From positions 1,178,001 to 1,242,000 of the forward strand of contig JBBMOL010000057.1 of assembly GCA_037954665.1 (NCBI GenBank): a DNA stretch of 64,000 bases, given 5' to 3'. The DNA comes from Laguncularia racemosa. Its lineage: Eukaryota > Streptophyta > Magnoliopsida > Myrtales > Combretaceae. Below the pieces are notes generated by a model that saw only the letters and a program-made list of their open reading frames with translations, was not told the origin of the DNA and did not search any database. Both the position numbers and the translations under genes were made by a program. Below are positions 49,967-63,590 of this stretch, in pieces. Numbering within the stretch: the stretch's first letter is position 1; every line of letters begins with the position of its first letter.

Positions 49967-51825
49967 AACAATATTTGACCATAACTATATATACATAACT
50001 ATAACTCTCAATATCAAAATCTTTCAAATAACATTATTACTATCCACACTCTTTAATTAGTTCCTATAATATATAGTTCAATATTAATCAAAACATATCA
50101 AAGTTAGTTTGGAGAATCTCACTCTAATACCAACAAAGGACTAGCATGCCCCTCGAACATGGTCCAGTCATAATAGTTTGCCATGTACACCATCGTAATA
50201 GAAGTTAGCTACTTAGCTACTATTATAGACTTAATATACATAAGCCACTCTCAATTAAACCATTTTGAAGTATATTAGTTATTGGAAACATATGAAATAT
50301 AACATAATATATTATAATAAGTATAATTATAATTACAAGTATTTATAAATAGCAATCTTTAAACTTTGAAAATTATCCATTACAAAATATTAAACTAGGA
50401 TACTTAGGTAAGGCCTAATTAATATAACTAAACAAAGTATAAAAGATAGTCTAATCCACCAATTGTCTTTTCATTGCTCCTCCTCCCAAAAGCCCTCTTA
50501 CCATTAAGGATAGGCTAACAAGGGAAATTGAGACCAGGAAAAAAGGCATTTTACTGTATTATTTGAGGGTTACTAATTACATTTTAATGAGAGGGCTTAA
50601 GCTGGACTTGTTGCCGAAGAGAAAAGAGCGTTGAGACGATCAACCTATGGAGATCTAGCTTCTTACTTAACCTAAAGAGATATTGCCATCAAGACACAAT
50701 GCTAAATTTTGATGAGCGTAGACCAGGCAGGCTCGGAAGTAAAGCTAACCTAAGCAGGAAAAGATTTTGTGACAGAAGGGACCGGTGAGGGAGTAGGAAG
50801 AAAAGAGAAGGAATGGTATAGCACTATAGGGAATATAGAAACATATAGGAATTAGGAAGCATATGGGAATGCCATAACAGAGATCAACTATAGCTTATGC
50901 CAAGGATGACTTTCCCAACACTAGAAGGAAGTCCTACTCATGCTTGTGAAAAAGAGGAAAATCACTAATTAAAGGCCATCTATGAGAAGAAAAATGAAAC
51001 AGGCCTCTGGCTTATTAAGAAGCATATATATAAACGACATACTAAGAAGAAGCGTGTAGACTCAAAAGAAGGGAGAGGGGCAGTATACACATGACATCAT
51101 CATCACGATCTTACAATTTAATTTAGGGGGATGTAAGCAAAAAAAATGTATAAAGGAGATAAGTGTCATGCGCACAAAACAAATAGACAAGCAAGGTTTT
51201 CAAGCAAATTTATCAATTGCAATGTTTTCAACTCAAACACCATCTACATGTCAATGTTAGATTGATGTGAGAATAAAGAAATTAGCCCTACTAAGTTGAG
51301 GAGTTGGGTTATCCATAAGCAAGCAACTAATGACCAAACCTAGGTTTGTGCAATGGAGGCTCTCTACTATTCTTGAAACCTTCTTAGACAAGTTTCTAAC
51401 CCTACCATGACCTCCTTTCATGTCACTTAGTTTAACTAAAGTTAGGAAAAGATGACCTTTCCCCTCTTCTAAAGGTCCATATTTGGTTGATAGATCCTAA
51501 ATGTGCCCCTAAAGGGTTAAAATGCATGTTTTTTTAGATTTTTAGTTTTATTTCAATTTGGTTTGGTTAAAGACAATCAACAAATTGTCACACTCTAAAG
51601 CACAAGTCAAGCTAGTCATGATACCATACCAAAACATGTGGCTCTACTACAAGGGGACTATAGTTGGCATCGCATGTGCACATAAAAAAACTACTAACAA
51701 CCATAAAGATGAACAATAACTTATAATTTTCTAGTACTATATTTGTACTTATACATGTTGTGAAGTATATAATCTAATTTATTTAAACTCTTGACTTTGA
51801 TTGAACCAATATTCCTTTTTAAGTG
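49967..51825. other. Intergenic
   Basis: No gene is recognised. About 50490-51130 is purine-rich and less AT-rich than its flanks; its origin is unknown. Confidence 0.45.
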
Positions 51826-51833
51826 TTCTAGTT

Positions 51834-52544
51834 AGGGTTGCAAATGAGTCAAACCAAGTTGAGTTTTTTAAGGCTCAAGCTCGACTTGTTAGAAAAATTA
51901 TCGAGTTTAAGCCAAGTTAAGCTTTTATTAAGCCAAAAAATTACAAGTTCAATCACAAGCTCATTAAAGAATTTGAAACTCGAGCTCGACTTGTTTAAAT
52001 CAACGAGCTTAAGCTCCTTTATCTAAAAGAGCTAGAACTCAAGTTTATTTAAATAAACAAGCTTGAACTCAAGTTTGTTTAAATAAATGAATTTCAGTTA
52101 GAGTTTACTTAAATAAACAAGTTTACTTACGAGCTTGTTCGCAAGCCTATTTATTAACAATATAAACAAGAGCTTGTTCACGAGTTTATTCATGAGTTGA
52201 TTTGTTAACAATATAAATAAGTGTCTATTTGTAAGTTTATTAACAAGCTAGCTTGTTAATAATATAATTTGCGAGCCTGCTTATGAGGCTATTTACAAGC
52301 CAGTTCGTTAACAATATAAACAAGTTTACTTGCAAGCTTACAAGTAAGCTTCTTAACAATATAAATGAGTCTGCACTCAAGCCGGCTCGCAAGCCTAAAT
52401 AAGAGCTCGATCTTGACTTATTTAAATAAATAAGTTTTATTTTTAACTTAAGCTTGGCTCGTTTAACAAGCTCAAGCTATGCTGAGCTCAAAGTGAGCTA
52501 AGATCAAGTAGCTCGCAAATAACTCGACTCATTTACAACCTTAG
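51834..52544. mobile_element. hAT-like MITE, GAGCTCG-rich type
   Basis: Ends AGGGTTGCAAATGAGTC and GACTCATTTACAACCTT are inverted with two mismatches. Near-perfect 8-bp target duplication TTCTAGTT/TTTTAGTT (51826-51833, 52545-52552). The interior repeats AAGCTTGTTTA/GAGCTTGTTCACGAG-like units. A short open frame at 51838 lies inside and is not a gene. Confidence 0.85.
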
Positions 52545-52631
52545 TTTTAGTTGTATGGTTTCATACAAAATAAAATTCTAATTTTAGCCTCAATCCCATA
52601 TTTTCTCTAGAAATTATTATAGTATAAGTGC

Positions 52632-52672
52632 TTATATATATATATATATATATGCACACACACACACATACA
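52632..52672. repeat. Compound microsatellite (TA)n(CA)n
   Basis: About 11 TA units followed after TGC by about 6 CA units. Confidence 0.9.
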
Positions 52673-53091
52673 TAGAGGTCTTAGAGGATTCTTCCTTTCT
52701 AGTTGTGTAGTATTGGTTTACTATACCTAATTATAGTATGACATTATGCGGTAAAAGTCTATAGGAATACATGCATGTATATAGGCATGTATACTTACTA
52801 TAGATGTACATTTTAATTATAAGATATATGTAATGTAGATTCTTACTTATCATATTACCATTTATTTATTATATCATATAGTATAAATATATAATATTAT
52901 TTTATTATCTAATAATATTGTCTATATGGAGGAAATTTTATGTATATAAGTATACGCATACACAAAGTTTTGATATTATTCTTTTCTTTAAGTTATGCAT
53001 TAACTTTAAGTTAAGTTAAAATGAGCCTTGTAAGTAGTTTCAATTTAATAAATAGCAACATTTATTAGATACGGCATAGCTACACTAATGG

Positions 53092-53777
53092 TAGAGATGT
53101 ATAAGTGAGCTAAATAGGCCAGCTAATCCCATCTCGACCCACTTTAGCTTGTAGGTTAAATAGGCTAATCCCAATGGGCTAGAATTTTAGGCCTAACCTA
53201 CCTCCCCATGAGTTAGTGGACCCACAAACCCATGGCATTTAATCCATGTACAATTTAGTAGGTTAAATGGGTCATTTTGTCAACCCGCTAAAATGTAATA
53301 TATAAAATATTATAAATCTAGCTTATTAAAAAGAAAATAATCATTGCAAATTTTTATGTATAATTTGCAATGCATTTATATTCATATTTTTATCAATTAA
53401 ATGCAGTTAGGCATTATGGTTTTCTATTATGAATCCAATTTATTTTCTTTTATTTTGTAGTTATATTTCAATAGAAATATAAAGTGTAAATAAAATATAT
53501 ATTAACTTTATCTATATTGACTAATCCATGTAGCAGTTATGTGTTAAAAGTAATTAATTAATTATACATGAACAATCAATTATTATTATTTTTTAAAGTT
53601 TTAGTGGGTTTGCGAGCCAACTAACTTGCAACGAGTTGACTCGCTTTAACCTATGGGTTAAGTGGGGTGGGCCAATGTAGCCCACTTTTGAAAAAGGTTG
53701 AAATTTTCAATCATAATCTGCTTTTTTATGAGTTAAATAGATTGACCCATCTAACTCACCTCACTTGCACAACTCTA
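53092..53777. mobile_element. hAT-like MITE
   Basis: 686 bp with ends TAGAGATGTATAAGTGAG and CTCACTTGCACAACTCTA (inverted, few mismatches) and 8-bp target duplication ACTAATGG/ACTAATGA (53084-53091, 53778-53785). The subterminal regions are GC-richer and contain GGGTTAA/TTAACC motifs. No transposase. Confidence 0.85.
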
Positions 53778-54290
53778 ACTAATGAGCTAAGTAATTTATA
53801 GGTTTAGGCTCTAAATTCATTAATTAACAAAAAGTTATTAATATTTTTTTTTCATGTGTGCTTAGCCACCTACTTTAGAAATTAAGCACTTAGGCCTTAA
53901 ATTTTTGAAAAATGTGCTTTTAGACTCCATTTTACTATTTTTCCTTTACTTAAGATGATAAAACAATAATCAAATTATAAAAATGTATAAGATTAAGGGC
54001 AAGATGGTCAAATAGGATTCAAATACAATTTCTTTTAAATTAAGGATCTAAATGTTCAATTAAAAAGAAAAAGGTGGGTTGAGTGCACGTGAGGTAAATG
54101 TAAGAGTGTATATTTGCAATTTACCAAAAAAATTATATACATAAGATCTTTGGCAACTTGATGACAATAAATATGAATAGTTTGCACATATTGTTAATAT
54201 ATTATTTGTTGATAGCCATTTTATGATTGAGCCTTCGAGCCCAAGCCCAAAGCAATCTTAAGAAATGGCTAAACCTCCCAAGGCCAACTC

Positions 54291-54885
54291 ACTCTTTGCC
54301 TACAAGATGTCATGTACCAATCGAATGTTATGGTCCTATATCACATTTAACCAAGACTTGACAGCCATTGATTTACCTTGGTACTTGAGGAGCAAACCAA
54401 GCATTAAATATGCTTACAATACTTGATGCATACAAGCGTAGGGGTATGGCGAAGGTTAATTAGCTAAGCATCCCTCATAAGATCTATATATGCTAAAGAC
54501 CCCATTTGGGGTAAGGGATCGGATTGAATTAGACCAGAAGTAACCCACATACATAACTACCTTTAGTTGTTTATGTGATCTCTCTACTCTCACTCTTTGC
54601 CTACAAGATGTCATGTACCAATCAAATGTTATGATCTCATATCACATTGGATCAGGACTTGACAACCAATGATTTACCCCAGTACTCAAGGAGCACACCA
54701 AGTATTAAATACACCTACAATACTTGATACATATGGGCATAGGGATATGGGGAAAGTTAATTAGCTAACCATCCCTCATATATCCATATATGCTAAAGAT
54801 CCCAATTGGGGTTGGAGATTGAACCAAACCAAAAGTAACCCACATACATAACCACCTTTAGTTGTTTATGTGATCTCTTGACACT
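54291..54885. repeat. Tandem duplication, 301-bp unit
   Basis: Two units (54291-54591 and 54592-about 54885), both starting ACTCTTTGCCTACAAGATGT and ending near TTTAGTTGTTTATGTGATCT. Differences are scattered substitutions. No coding potential is seen. Confidence 0.88.
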
Positions 54886-57800
54886 CTCTCTCTATTTCAC
54901 TATTGACTTAAGTATTGGAATGGAAATACTACAACTACCTCCAATGCCACCTTATAGCTTATCTGTTAATTTTATAGGCTACTTTTCCCTTGCAATGCCC
55001 ATTACAACCCTTGAGCTAGACCCAACACACGACAATGAGAATCATGCAATAACATTATCCTAATTCAATCCATAAAGGCTAACCCTAAACAAGACTTCTT
55101 TTAATAATACAATAATCCCTTTATATTTTTTTGGCATCTAACTCTTAGTGATAATTATATAAAATTAAACATTTATTCTACATAGTTCTCTAGTAAATAT
55201 ATGTGGTTTGATGAGCAAATGAGATAGAAATGCGCTTTATTAGTGTTAAAAGCCATATATAATTGATTAGCACAAGTAGACGTGAGTTTTAGATCGAAGT
55301 AGTACAAATATTTAGTAATTTTAAACAATTACTAGTATTTTCTATATATTGTACAGGAGGTCTAGGGATGGTATCCATCCCATCCTAATGCTAGAGGAAA
55401 TGGGAAAAGAGCTGTAGGTTTTAACCCTATTAACCACACGATAGCAAACTTACTGTCTAGATGGTAGATTAAGTTTAATATTGATTAGATGCCTTTAGGG
55501 AACACCAATTGAACATGAAGTTACTAATTTTTCACCAAGACAAGTCTCTTTCCTATAGACCAAGTGGTAACATCTATCGTTTAAATGGTAGAGTAAAAAC
55601 CAAAATTAAGGTTTTTATGGAAACGCATCGCATTGCCAGCGTTAATCACTGTGGACGTGATTTAGGGTATTTTATCTTTTAATAATGGATTCCAACCCAG
55701 GAATGTTTGGAAACATCATTCAAGCATGGATTAAATCTTGGAACTTTTATTGTAGGGTTGTTTCTTTCCTTTTATTTTTTTTGCGTCTATTTTGCCTTCG
55801 ATGTTGTTTTTCCTTATCTTTCTACTGTTTCCATCAAGACTTTGAACCAAATGGTGTAGTTGGATTATTACTTGGTGGCTCGTTTTGTTGCTTGGTCACA
55901 TGTTGTAAGTGGATTGTTGGTTTTGGTCATTGAGCATGTGTTCCGAGTATTAAGGAATACTTATAAATTAGGACTATAATTTAAAGCATTCATTGTAATC
56001 GTTTCCATGACTAGCTAATTTAGATTAGGACTTGACACATTCTCAATCATGTTCTATTGTAAGAGAAACAGGTACATTTTAACCGTTTAGTAAACGACTA
56101 AACATTAAAATAAGCTGATTGAAATAATATATATATGGAAACTTTTCCATAGAAGTTTAGAAAATTTTCCACTTTAGAGCAATATAGTTCTGTCCAGTTT
56201 GCATGGGACACCAAATCACTTCAAACGGATGGGGAGGTCAAACCTAACCGCAATGGAAAAGAATCACATCATGTAGTTGATCCAATTCAATCCGTTTCGG
56301 TCCGGAGACACCCCAAACTCCGAGTTAGGTTATATTAATCCAGAGACAACTAAAGCATTACTGGAAGGAATTTGATACGAACGAGGGCGAGATGTATTGT
56401 ACTTCTACTGTCTACGGTTTCCTCGTTGCTTAAAGTTGAGGAGTACATACAGGCAGAGACTTTTATTATGGTTGGGTCCAAGCTGACAGCCATTTAATTG
56501 TAAAGATAGATTGTACTATCCTTTTTGAATTTGAATCCCCATGTTCTCGGTCAGGGATGTCATGCATGGCTCGAAGAAGCAACAAAAACAGGATATGTTA
56601 GGGCAGTATCATTTTTATAACTTGAGATGTATACTAAGATGATGATGATGATAGCTGAGAGTTACCAAAACCATTGGCCAAACAGACATTGCTTTTCTGC
56701 AGTAAATCATTCTCAAACGTCCGAATCAATATTCGTATAAACACACGGAAAGTGGTCTACACCTCTATCAAAATTCAATTGAATTATTTAAATTCAAGGA
56801 GTCGGTTTAGTTCTCCACGTTTCTATAAAAATTCAATTGAGTATGTATTATATAATTTAAATAATTAAGTTATTTAAATGTTCTTTATGTGTATCAATGC
56901 ACTCAATAAATCTTCAATATTTTGTAATAAGTCAATAAGAATCCTAATGAGGGGTGTAAAAACACAAATATAAAATATTTAATGAACTTTAAAACTCATA
57001 TAACTGTATTCAATTATAGTATATATATAACTTACCAAAAAATTATAGTATTTATATATAGAGAGAGAGGGTCCAAATAATTCTCTTAAAATATAGACAA
57101 CATAATAGAATTTTAATACAAATATTCAGAACTTCAAGTATGTCTTTCCGATTACTGTGTGTTTGCAATTGCACATGCAACTCACAAAGTTCCGCTTGTA
57201 GGACTCTGCTGCCTTTGACTGTTCAACTTCAACCGATGGTTTGCGATTCCTCTCCCAAGATGAGGAACAAGACTAAAACCTTGAACTTTGGTTGCAAATA
57301 CTATTATTTGGTTGAGTTGTTTCCAACTAAAAAAAAAAAAAAGAAAAAAAGAAAAAAAAGAAAGCCAAATATATATCGATCTTTGTAGATTAGGTGAGGG
57401 AAAAATACAAAATCCTTGTATATAGTTTTTATTTCTTATTGATTGGATCTATAAAGATCAAATCCACATAAAATTTTTCCATTTTCACCAAATTAATGTG
57501 CCAATGCCTGGCTGACCGATCGGGATGAATATTATCTTTTCACTAAGATTGAATATATTAAAATTTTCAATTTCCCATTTATAAAATATATATTTTCCAA
57601 AAAAAATGATCAATTATATTACAAAATTCATGTTAAGATATTGCAATGCTTGGTTTACCAAATTAATATATTAAGGCCTATCGTTGTCCAATTAATAATA
57701 GCGTTATTTTCCTAATTAGATGGAATATTCTATTCCCTTATATAGTAAATTCCCTACAAAATATAGAATTGACCTAAAAATCAACAAGCTAATGTGTTTA

Positions 57801-58190
57801 TACAAAATTTCCTTTGCTTGGTTTACAAATTAAAAGAGGTAAATTATCTTCTATATTTGCCTTCACACAATGCAATGATGTAGGTGACATCAATAAAATT
57901 CCTCAATAAGTAAATATACGGTATGCTGTAAATAAAGTTGAATTTATATTTTATGTATTCTTGAAAGGCTAACCATAGTGCTATCTTCTAAAAATTATCT
58001 AAATTATAGTGAATGTTATAAATATTTGAAATAGCATATTTTCACCATTTAAAAAAAATTGACAACGTAAAATTACTTCTCTTATACAATAGCAAGTAAG
58101 TCTTTTGTAATAATATGCAATTATAATATTTTCTTATGTCAATTCATCAAGTGATATTGGCTATTGATATATAAAATGAATTCAAGATAC
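54886..58190. other. Intergenic
   Basis: No gene is supported. It holds a fragment resembling the D promoter region (about 57528-57600), an A-rich tract (57331-57363) and a few short open frames without family features. Confidence 0.5.
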
Positions 58191-58193
58191 TAA

Positions 58194-58840
58194 CGGCTTG
58201 TTTACTTCGCTAAATGAAATAAGATTGTAATGGAAAAGCTATTAATAGGGAATAGCTATTACGATGAATTGGTATGATATTGTTTATTTGAATGTAATGG
58301 AATCAGGACTATATTATTTACTTGAAAGAATAAGGGTGGAATAATATAATTCCCACAACGACGAGGGATGACCAACACTACACGGGGACGAGGATAATGG
58401 CAGATGCACAAGGATAAGGGATAATGTACAATGTTATGTCAAAAACCACTAGCGATGACAGAGGTGAGCCATGTTTAACTTTAGCAACAACTGGGGCAAG
58501 GGACGACATTTGAATGTGTAACAACCGAGGTAAATCGATGCTTCCACCGATGTTTCCATCAGCAATAGGCCAATTGACGTTCAAACTGACAATGGATGGC
58601 CAATGGCAAAGAGAGCAAAAGGGTTCAAGTTGCAAAGTGTATGTCTACGACTATAATGTGTTTAGGGAACATGGGCTCCAAATTGCTATTATGGGGAATA
58701 GGGTAAGGAATGGTGATTTTGAATTTTATGGAATTGCAAGTCCATGCAAATTGCTATTCTGCTAAGTAAACAACGTAATAACTATTTCATACATAATAGA
58801 TTCATAATGAAATAGCTATTACGTTCAAGTAAACAAGCCC
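58194..58840. mobile_element. Tourist-like (PIF/Harbinger) MITE
   Basis: 647 bp with terminal inverted repeats CGGCTTGTTTACTT and AAGTAAACAAGCCC and a TAA target duplication (58191-58193, 58841-58843). The interior contains AATAGCTATTACG motifs near both ends. Open frames inside are short and unrelated to transposase. Confidence 0.88.
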
Positions 58841-58999
58841 TAATATTATATTGTTAGGTGCTTAACACGATAACCTATGCTAAGCATCCACTTTTTGAGG
58901 TCTCTTCCCAATGTGGGATTCCTTTGTGAGAGACCCTAGAGAGTAACTTTTTTATTTTTTTTCATGTATTGTTTTAGTAAAAAGTTTATATTGCAGATA

Positions 59000-59155
59000 C
59001 CATAAAGAGTATAAATAAAATTTAAAAACTTTTTTTTTTAAGGACCTTAGCGATAAAGTAGAGAGATTCTTAAGGGATCCCATAAATAGTATAAATAAAT
59101 TTTAAAAACTTTTTTTAAAGGGCCTTAGCAATTAAGCAAAGAGATTCTTAAAGAA
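59000..59155. repeat. 80-bp tandem duplication
   Basis: Two units (59000-59079 and 59080-about 59155) starting CCATAAA and sharing GTATAAATAAA and GAGAGATTCTTAA-type blocks. Confidence 0.8.
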
Positions 59156-60465
59156 GAAAGTTCCTTATAACATTGATGTGGTACCTAAAAACTAGAAATG
59201 GGATCCTTAATATCGTACATGGTCTAAAGAAGTAACTTTACTATATCAACATTTTTTGACAGCCATAAGTTTACTATTTTAGAGAGTCAAAATAACTTTA
59301 ATAGTTTCATTGGTATAATTATAATCTACAATTACTAAAAGGTTAACAAGAATTTCCTCACCACTCTATAGGTTATCTTCTCAATGCATATTTGAAATGG
59401 AGTTATTGAAAAACCCTCTCCATATATACATTATATATGCATATTTGTAAAAATAATGTATAGAACTAGTATAGGTTTAATTTTGTTTTGGGCTTGAATC
59501 CTTAAGCTAAGTGACATGGTTGAAGAAGTTCAATTCATAATCGGGATAATTTAAAAAGATTTAGCTTATAAGTTCATAATAGAGATTATCGGACCAATCA
59601 ATTCATTCTCTACCTCATTTAGGTAAGCTCACACACACACAAAAAGGCTAGCTATAGGCATTGAACCTATAACGAGTTTATCAGGATAGCTTTTAAATGA
59701 GTAAACCTAATCTTATTTGTTGATCACTAAAATGTTATAATAGATATCATTAAACTCAAGAGTAAGTAAATATTCAACCATATCTTCTTTGCTTTAGAGG
59801 TAAAAGAAACAATACAATCCTATGAAATCTTTACTCTCAAAGATCAAAGAAAAGCTCCAACAAAGAATGGAACAATACTTAATAAAAAACAATGAGGTAG
59901 ATGTTCAAATAGTTCCCTTACGTGTTATAAGTGTGTTTAAACTATTGAAATTGTTTGTTCTCCCAATCAACTATATCCTCCTAAATTTCTCTTCAAGTGT
60001 TATTTACACATCACCCTTTTGAGATCACGCAAAACACAAGGCTCGTGCAATAATCTATGTGACAATATCAACTAGATACTCACGCCTATATAGAATTCAA
60101 AATAGTGTTTAAATAAATGAGGCTGGAAAGCACTTTTTAAAGATTTAGAGTTTAAATGCTGAATTTCAAAAATATAATGTGTATACAATTTATCCAAAAA
60201 TATTAATATACATCCAAAATTTTATATTTCGAAAACATTTAGTAATTAAATAGATTTATCAAGAGGTTTGAAAGATGATGTAAAACCCTCAAAATACGTT
60301 AACCTCATGCGATCTTTTCTCTAAAATAGATATAGGCCCTGGGCCCATTCAACGGACATACAACTTGGGAAGAGGGAAAAATAGACGTACGACATTTGCA
60401 TATGTTTTCCCCGGTTCGGACGTACACTAATGTTTTATGTTTTTAAGCAAAACCACGGCATTGGC
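59156..60465. other. Intergenic upstream of the small-protein gene
   Basis: No gene is seen up to about 60300. The last ~150 bases before the CT-rich leader are likely promoter, but no convincing TATA box is identified. Confidence 0.5.
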
Positions 60466-60568
60466 TCTTTCCTCTCCCTCTGTTTCTCTCTCCCCAACTC
60501 ATAACTAACCTCCGACTCCCTCCCACATTCTCCCTCTCACCCTCACCCTCACTCTCACTCTTCCTCTC
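60466..60568 (+). promoter_or_regulatory. CT-rich leader of the small-protein gene
   Basis: A pyrimidine-rich tract of CTC, CCCT and CTCT repeats runs up to the start codon, like the leader of the HMG-box gene. It is probably 5' UTR and core promoter. Confidence 0.5.
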
Positions 60569-61030
60569 ATGGAAAACCAAAACAAAACCCCGAACCACCA
60601 ACCAAATCCCACCTCCAAACCTCAGATATGGGACTGTGGAAGCACGCTCTACGACTCCTACGAACTCCAATCCTTCAAACGCACTCTCGACTCAGCTATC
60701 TCTTCTCGAACCTTCTCAATGCCTCATTTATCCGATCACCACCACCACCACAACCTCCGCAAACAACCACCTCCAACACCTCCTCCGAAAAGATCCTCCA
60801 AAATCTCGCGCTCTATCCATAAGCTCCTCAAATCCTTTTTCAAGCACGGAAAGTCCGAAATCGAATCGCGAGATGACGGATTCTTCTTTTTCTACGACAA
60901 GTCCGGTGCCTTATCAACGATTCCGGAAGCTCCGGAGATAATAGACTCGCCAGAGATCAGTTCCCTCTTTAGAAGAACCATGTCGGACAGGTTGGCGGCT
61001 AATACTTCGTTTGGAATTTCTTGCGCTTGA
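60569..61030 (+). CDS. Small plant-specific protein with WDCGSxLYDSYEL motif, unknown function
   Basis: An intronless reading frame of 153 residues. A conserved-looking block begins at W21 (WDCGSTLYDSYELQSF) and runs to about residue 54 (RTFSMPHL). It is followed by a His run (about 57-61), a Pro-rich stretch, a basic Ser/Lys segment ending near KLLKSFFKHGK, a Phe run and an acidic tail. I recognise the W-[DE]-C-x-S-x-LYDS-[FY]-EL pattern from small uncharacterised plant proteins, but know no established function. No signal peptide or membrane segment is visible. The first ATG after a ~100-bp CT-rich leader is used. Codon usage is richer in C than the surrounding AT-rich DNA, which supports real coding. 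Overlapping frames are artefacts of its low-complexity composition. Confidence 0.82.
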   Translation: MENQNKTPNHQPNPTSKPQIWDCGSTLYDSYELQSFKRTLDSAISSRTFSMPHLSDHHHHHNLRKQPPPTPPPKRSSKISRSIHKLLKSFFKHGKSEIESRDDGFFFFYDKSGALSTIPEAPEIIDSPEISSLFRRTMSDRLAANTSFGISCA

Positions 61031-63114
61031 TGAGTACGATATCGTTTTGTAAATAAGAGTCGCCATAGAGACAAAGTGTGTTTAGTAAGAACTTTTTCTT
61101 TTCTTCTTCTCCTCTTCCTCCCCGTCCTCTATTTTTTTTTTTTTCGGGTTAGTTGTTCGTATTAATGTGAACCTCCGATTTCTGGACTAAAATCAATGTC
61201 TGATAAATCTCTAGTTCAATCTAGCATCTTTTTTTTTTTTTTCCTTTATTTTCTTAAATTGATTAAAGTTGTTCGATTTGTGGTTTCCTTGAAGTTTTGA
61301 TTATTGAATTTTATATATTCTCAAATTGATTATATGCTAAAATCGTTAAAGGGAATTGAATCCAATTCATCTGTAGCGGATTGATTTATACTTAGAAAGC
61401 AAAAAAAAAATTATGTTTTCAATTATTTGCATTCGTAAATACTGAAATAAGACTTATTAAATACAGTAGAGAGTGGTCTGTAGTACAGTTCATATTTTTC
61501 CTAACGTAATGTCTACTTGATTTTCATTTTATACCATTTTTAGTGATTGCAGCATTGTTATCAGGGTTGCTGAAAATGGATATTTTAATATAAACACCTC
61601 GTAAAAGTAGAAAAATCATAAACTACCTTGATAGTCACATGAAATAAATTTAATAATGCTGGCTCTTCTGCAATAAAAATTATTAGATTTGTAGTTATAT
61701 ATAAGAAGAAGAAATAAAGAACAGAAATAATATAAAATATCCTTACATATCAGAGTATATGACCGATTCGATCCAATATACACAATCTGAGAACAGACAA
61801 ACATCGTGTAAACATGTTGGTTAAATTTCCAAATTACCCTTCTCCTCAATCACTTCAAATTCCATCCATTACAGTGAGAAACAACATCACCACACAGGGA
61901 CTGAAAATGGAAACATAATAGTTACAAGATTGTGAAAGTTTTTGGAATCTCTACTATGCAGATATATACAATACGTAAATCATTAGCTCTTGATACCTAA
62001 TCAATGTCGTTTCAATTATTAAGATGTTTGAAATTTCCTTATCCATCGGAGGAGATAAAAATCTCCATTGGCAGCCCTAGGTTGAGGACTAGATATGACA
62101 AAAGAAGGCATAATTTAGATATTATTAGATGAAAAAAGATTTATTGATATTAATATAATGAAGATTTAAATGATTAGTATATAAATATTAATAATTTTTA
62201 AATATGTAATAATATTAAATTTTTAAAAAAATTTACTATTTATATTCCCACATACATACTATTAATCAATTTATCTGGCAAGTCTGAATTATTGGTAGGG
62301 TTCATGAACATATGTCAACGGATTAGAACTCACCCTTGCTACTCGTTTGGATCCACATGTCACACAATGATTGCTTTTGGATTGGAACGTTTAGACCCAA
62401 CTCTACTTGAACCTTCCTTACAACTTCGATTCATCACTTTAGGGACCACAAACCAGATGTAATAGGTGAGTTTCAGCGGACCTAGCTAGCGAATCGAGTA
62501 CGGAGGGAAATGGAAATTGATATTTATTTATTTTTTAATTTATAAAATAAGAGTTGAAATTAATTAGATCTTTTAAATATTGTATAACATTATCATGAAG
62601 TCATATTTTTATTATAATTTTAACATTAATTATATATAATAATATCTTAAAAAAATAAATTTAAGAAAATTTAAATAAATTAACTTTAAAGCATCCAACT
62701 CCAAGCCTAATTTATCGCAACATGTAAAGGAAATAAATAAATAAGAGATAGAAAAATGAACCTGTCATCTAGTGACACACACTTGCTAATTTGTGTAAAA
62801 TATATTTGGATATTTTACACCATTTTCTTTTCATGTTGTATTTCCACCTCTTAGGAGGTAAGCCAAATCCACGTTTAAGGCTTACCTTATAACAAGAGCT
62901 TCCAATCCTCCACCGAGTCGGACCTCTAATACTAAATTAGAGCAATCACTCTATCTAGTCAATTGAGTTAACACTCCTTAATTTTTTTTACATCATTTAA
63001 ATATATAGTTTTTATTGGATGCCCTTTTTTTTCCTAGAAAGTTAATATTTTTCCTTTTTTCATTTATTGGTGAGTTATGATACTATTATTGAATATTAAT
63101 AATTCCATCAAATT
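61031..63114. other. 3' region of the small-protein gene, then intergenic
   Basis: About 61031-61240 is probably 3' UTR. No further gene is recognised. Confidence 0.5.
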
Positions 63115-63590
63115 AAAGTTGTCAAACTTAAGATTTTATTTAGATTCGTCAGAAGGTCTGTAGAATCGAAATATAAAATTAAATCGTACAAACATAAATT
63201 TTTATGATCTATGTAAATTAGTAATAAAAAACTATAAATATATTAACAAAAATAATAGAAAACTTAAAATACATGCTGTAAATAAAAAATTCAATATAAA
63301 ATTTGGTCAAAATATAAGTTAATGTATAAATAATTCATTATAAATTATTATGCTAATGTATAAAACTGAAAAATATATATTAATATTAATAAAAATTACG
63401 CTGCAAAATAATCATCATAATAAAAGTTAAATTAAAAAAATATTAATCATCAATTGCCCAAAATTATCAAAACTATTACAAACTTACCCAAGTATAATTA
63501 TAGTGAACTTTATCATTATTATTATTATTAATGTCATTATTAGTACTATCATCAATAATATCAATATTTTTTTTATTTCAAGTCTTTTAG
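63115..63590. repeat. Diverged copy of the hAT-like element found at 47.7 kb
   Basis: AAAGTTGTCAAACTTAAGAT and the following ~450 bp align with the left part of the 47706-48431 element, including the ATCATCAATAAT-type run. The right end is unclear. The rest of the window to 64000 holds no recognisable gene. Confidence 0.65.

Noticed and set aside
55685..55933. 82-codon hydrophobic Cys/Phe-rich frame
   Set aside because: Composition-driven, no conserved motif, no promoter or splice support.
57140..57388. 82-codon frame with several Cys at its start
   Set aside because: It ends in a poly-Lys run encoded by an A tract, with no signal peptide or recognisable family.
58378..58765. Short overlapping frames on both strands
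   Set aside because: They lie wholly inside the Tourist-like MITE and are not transposase.
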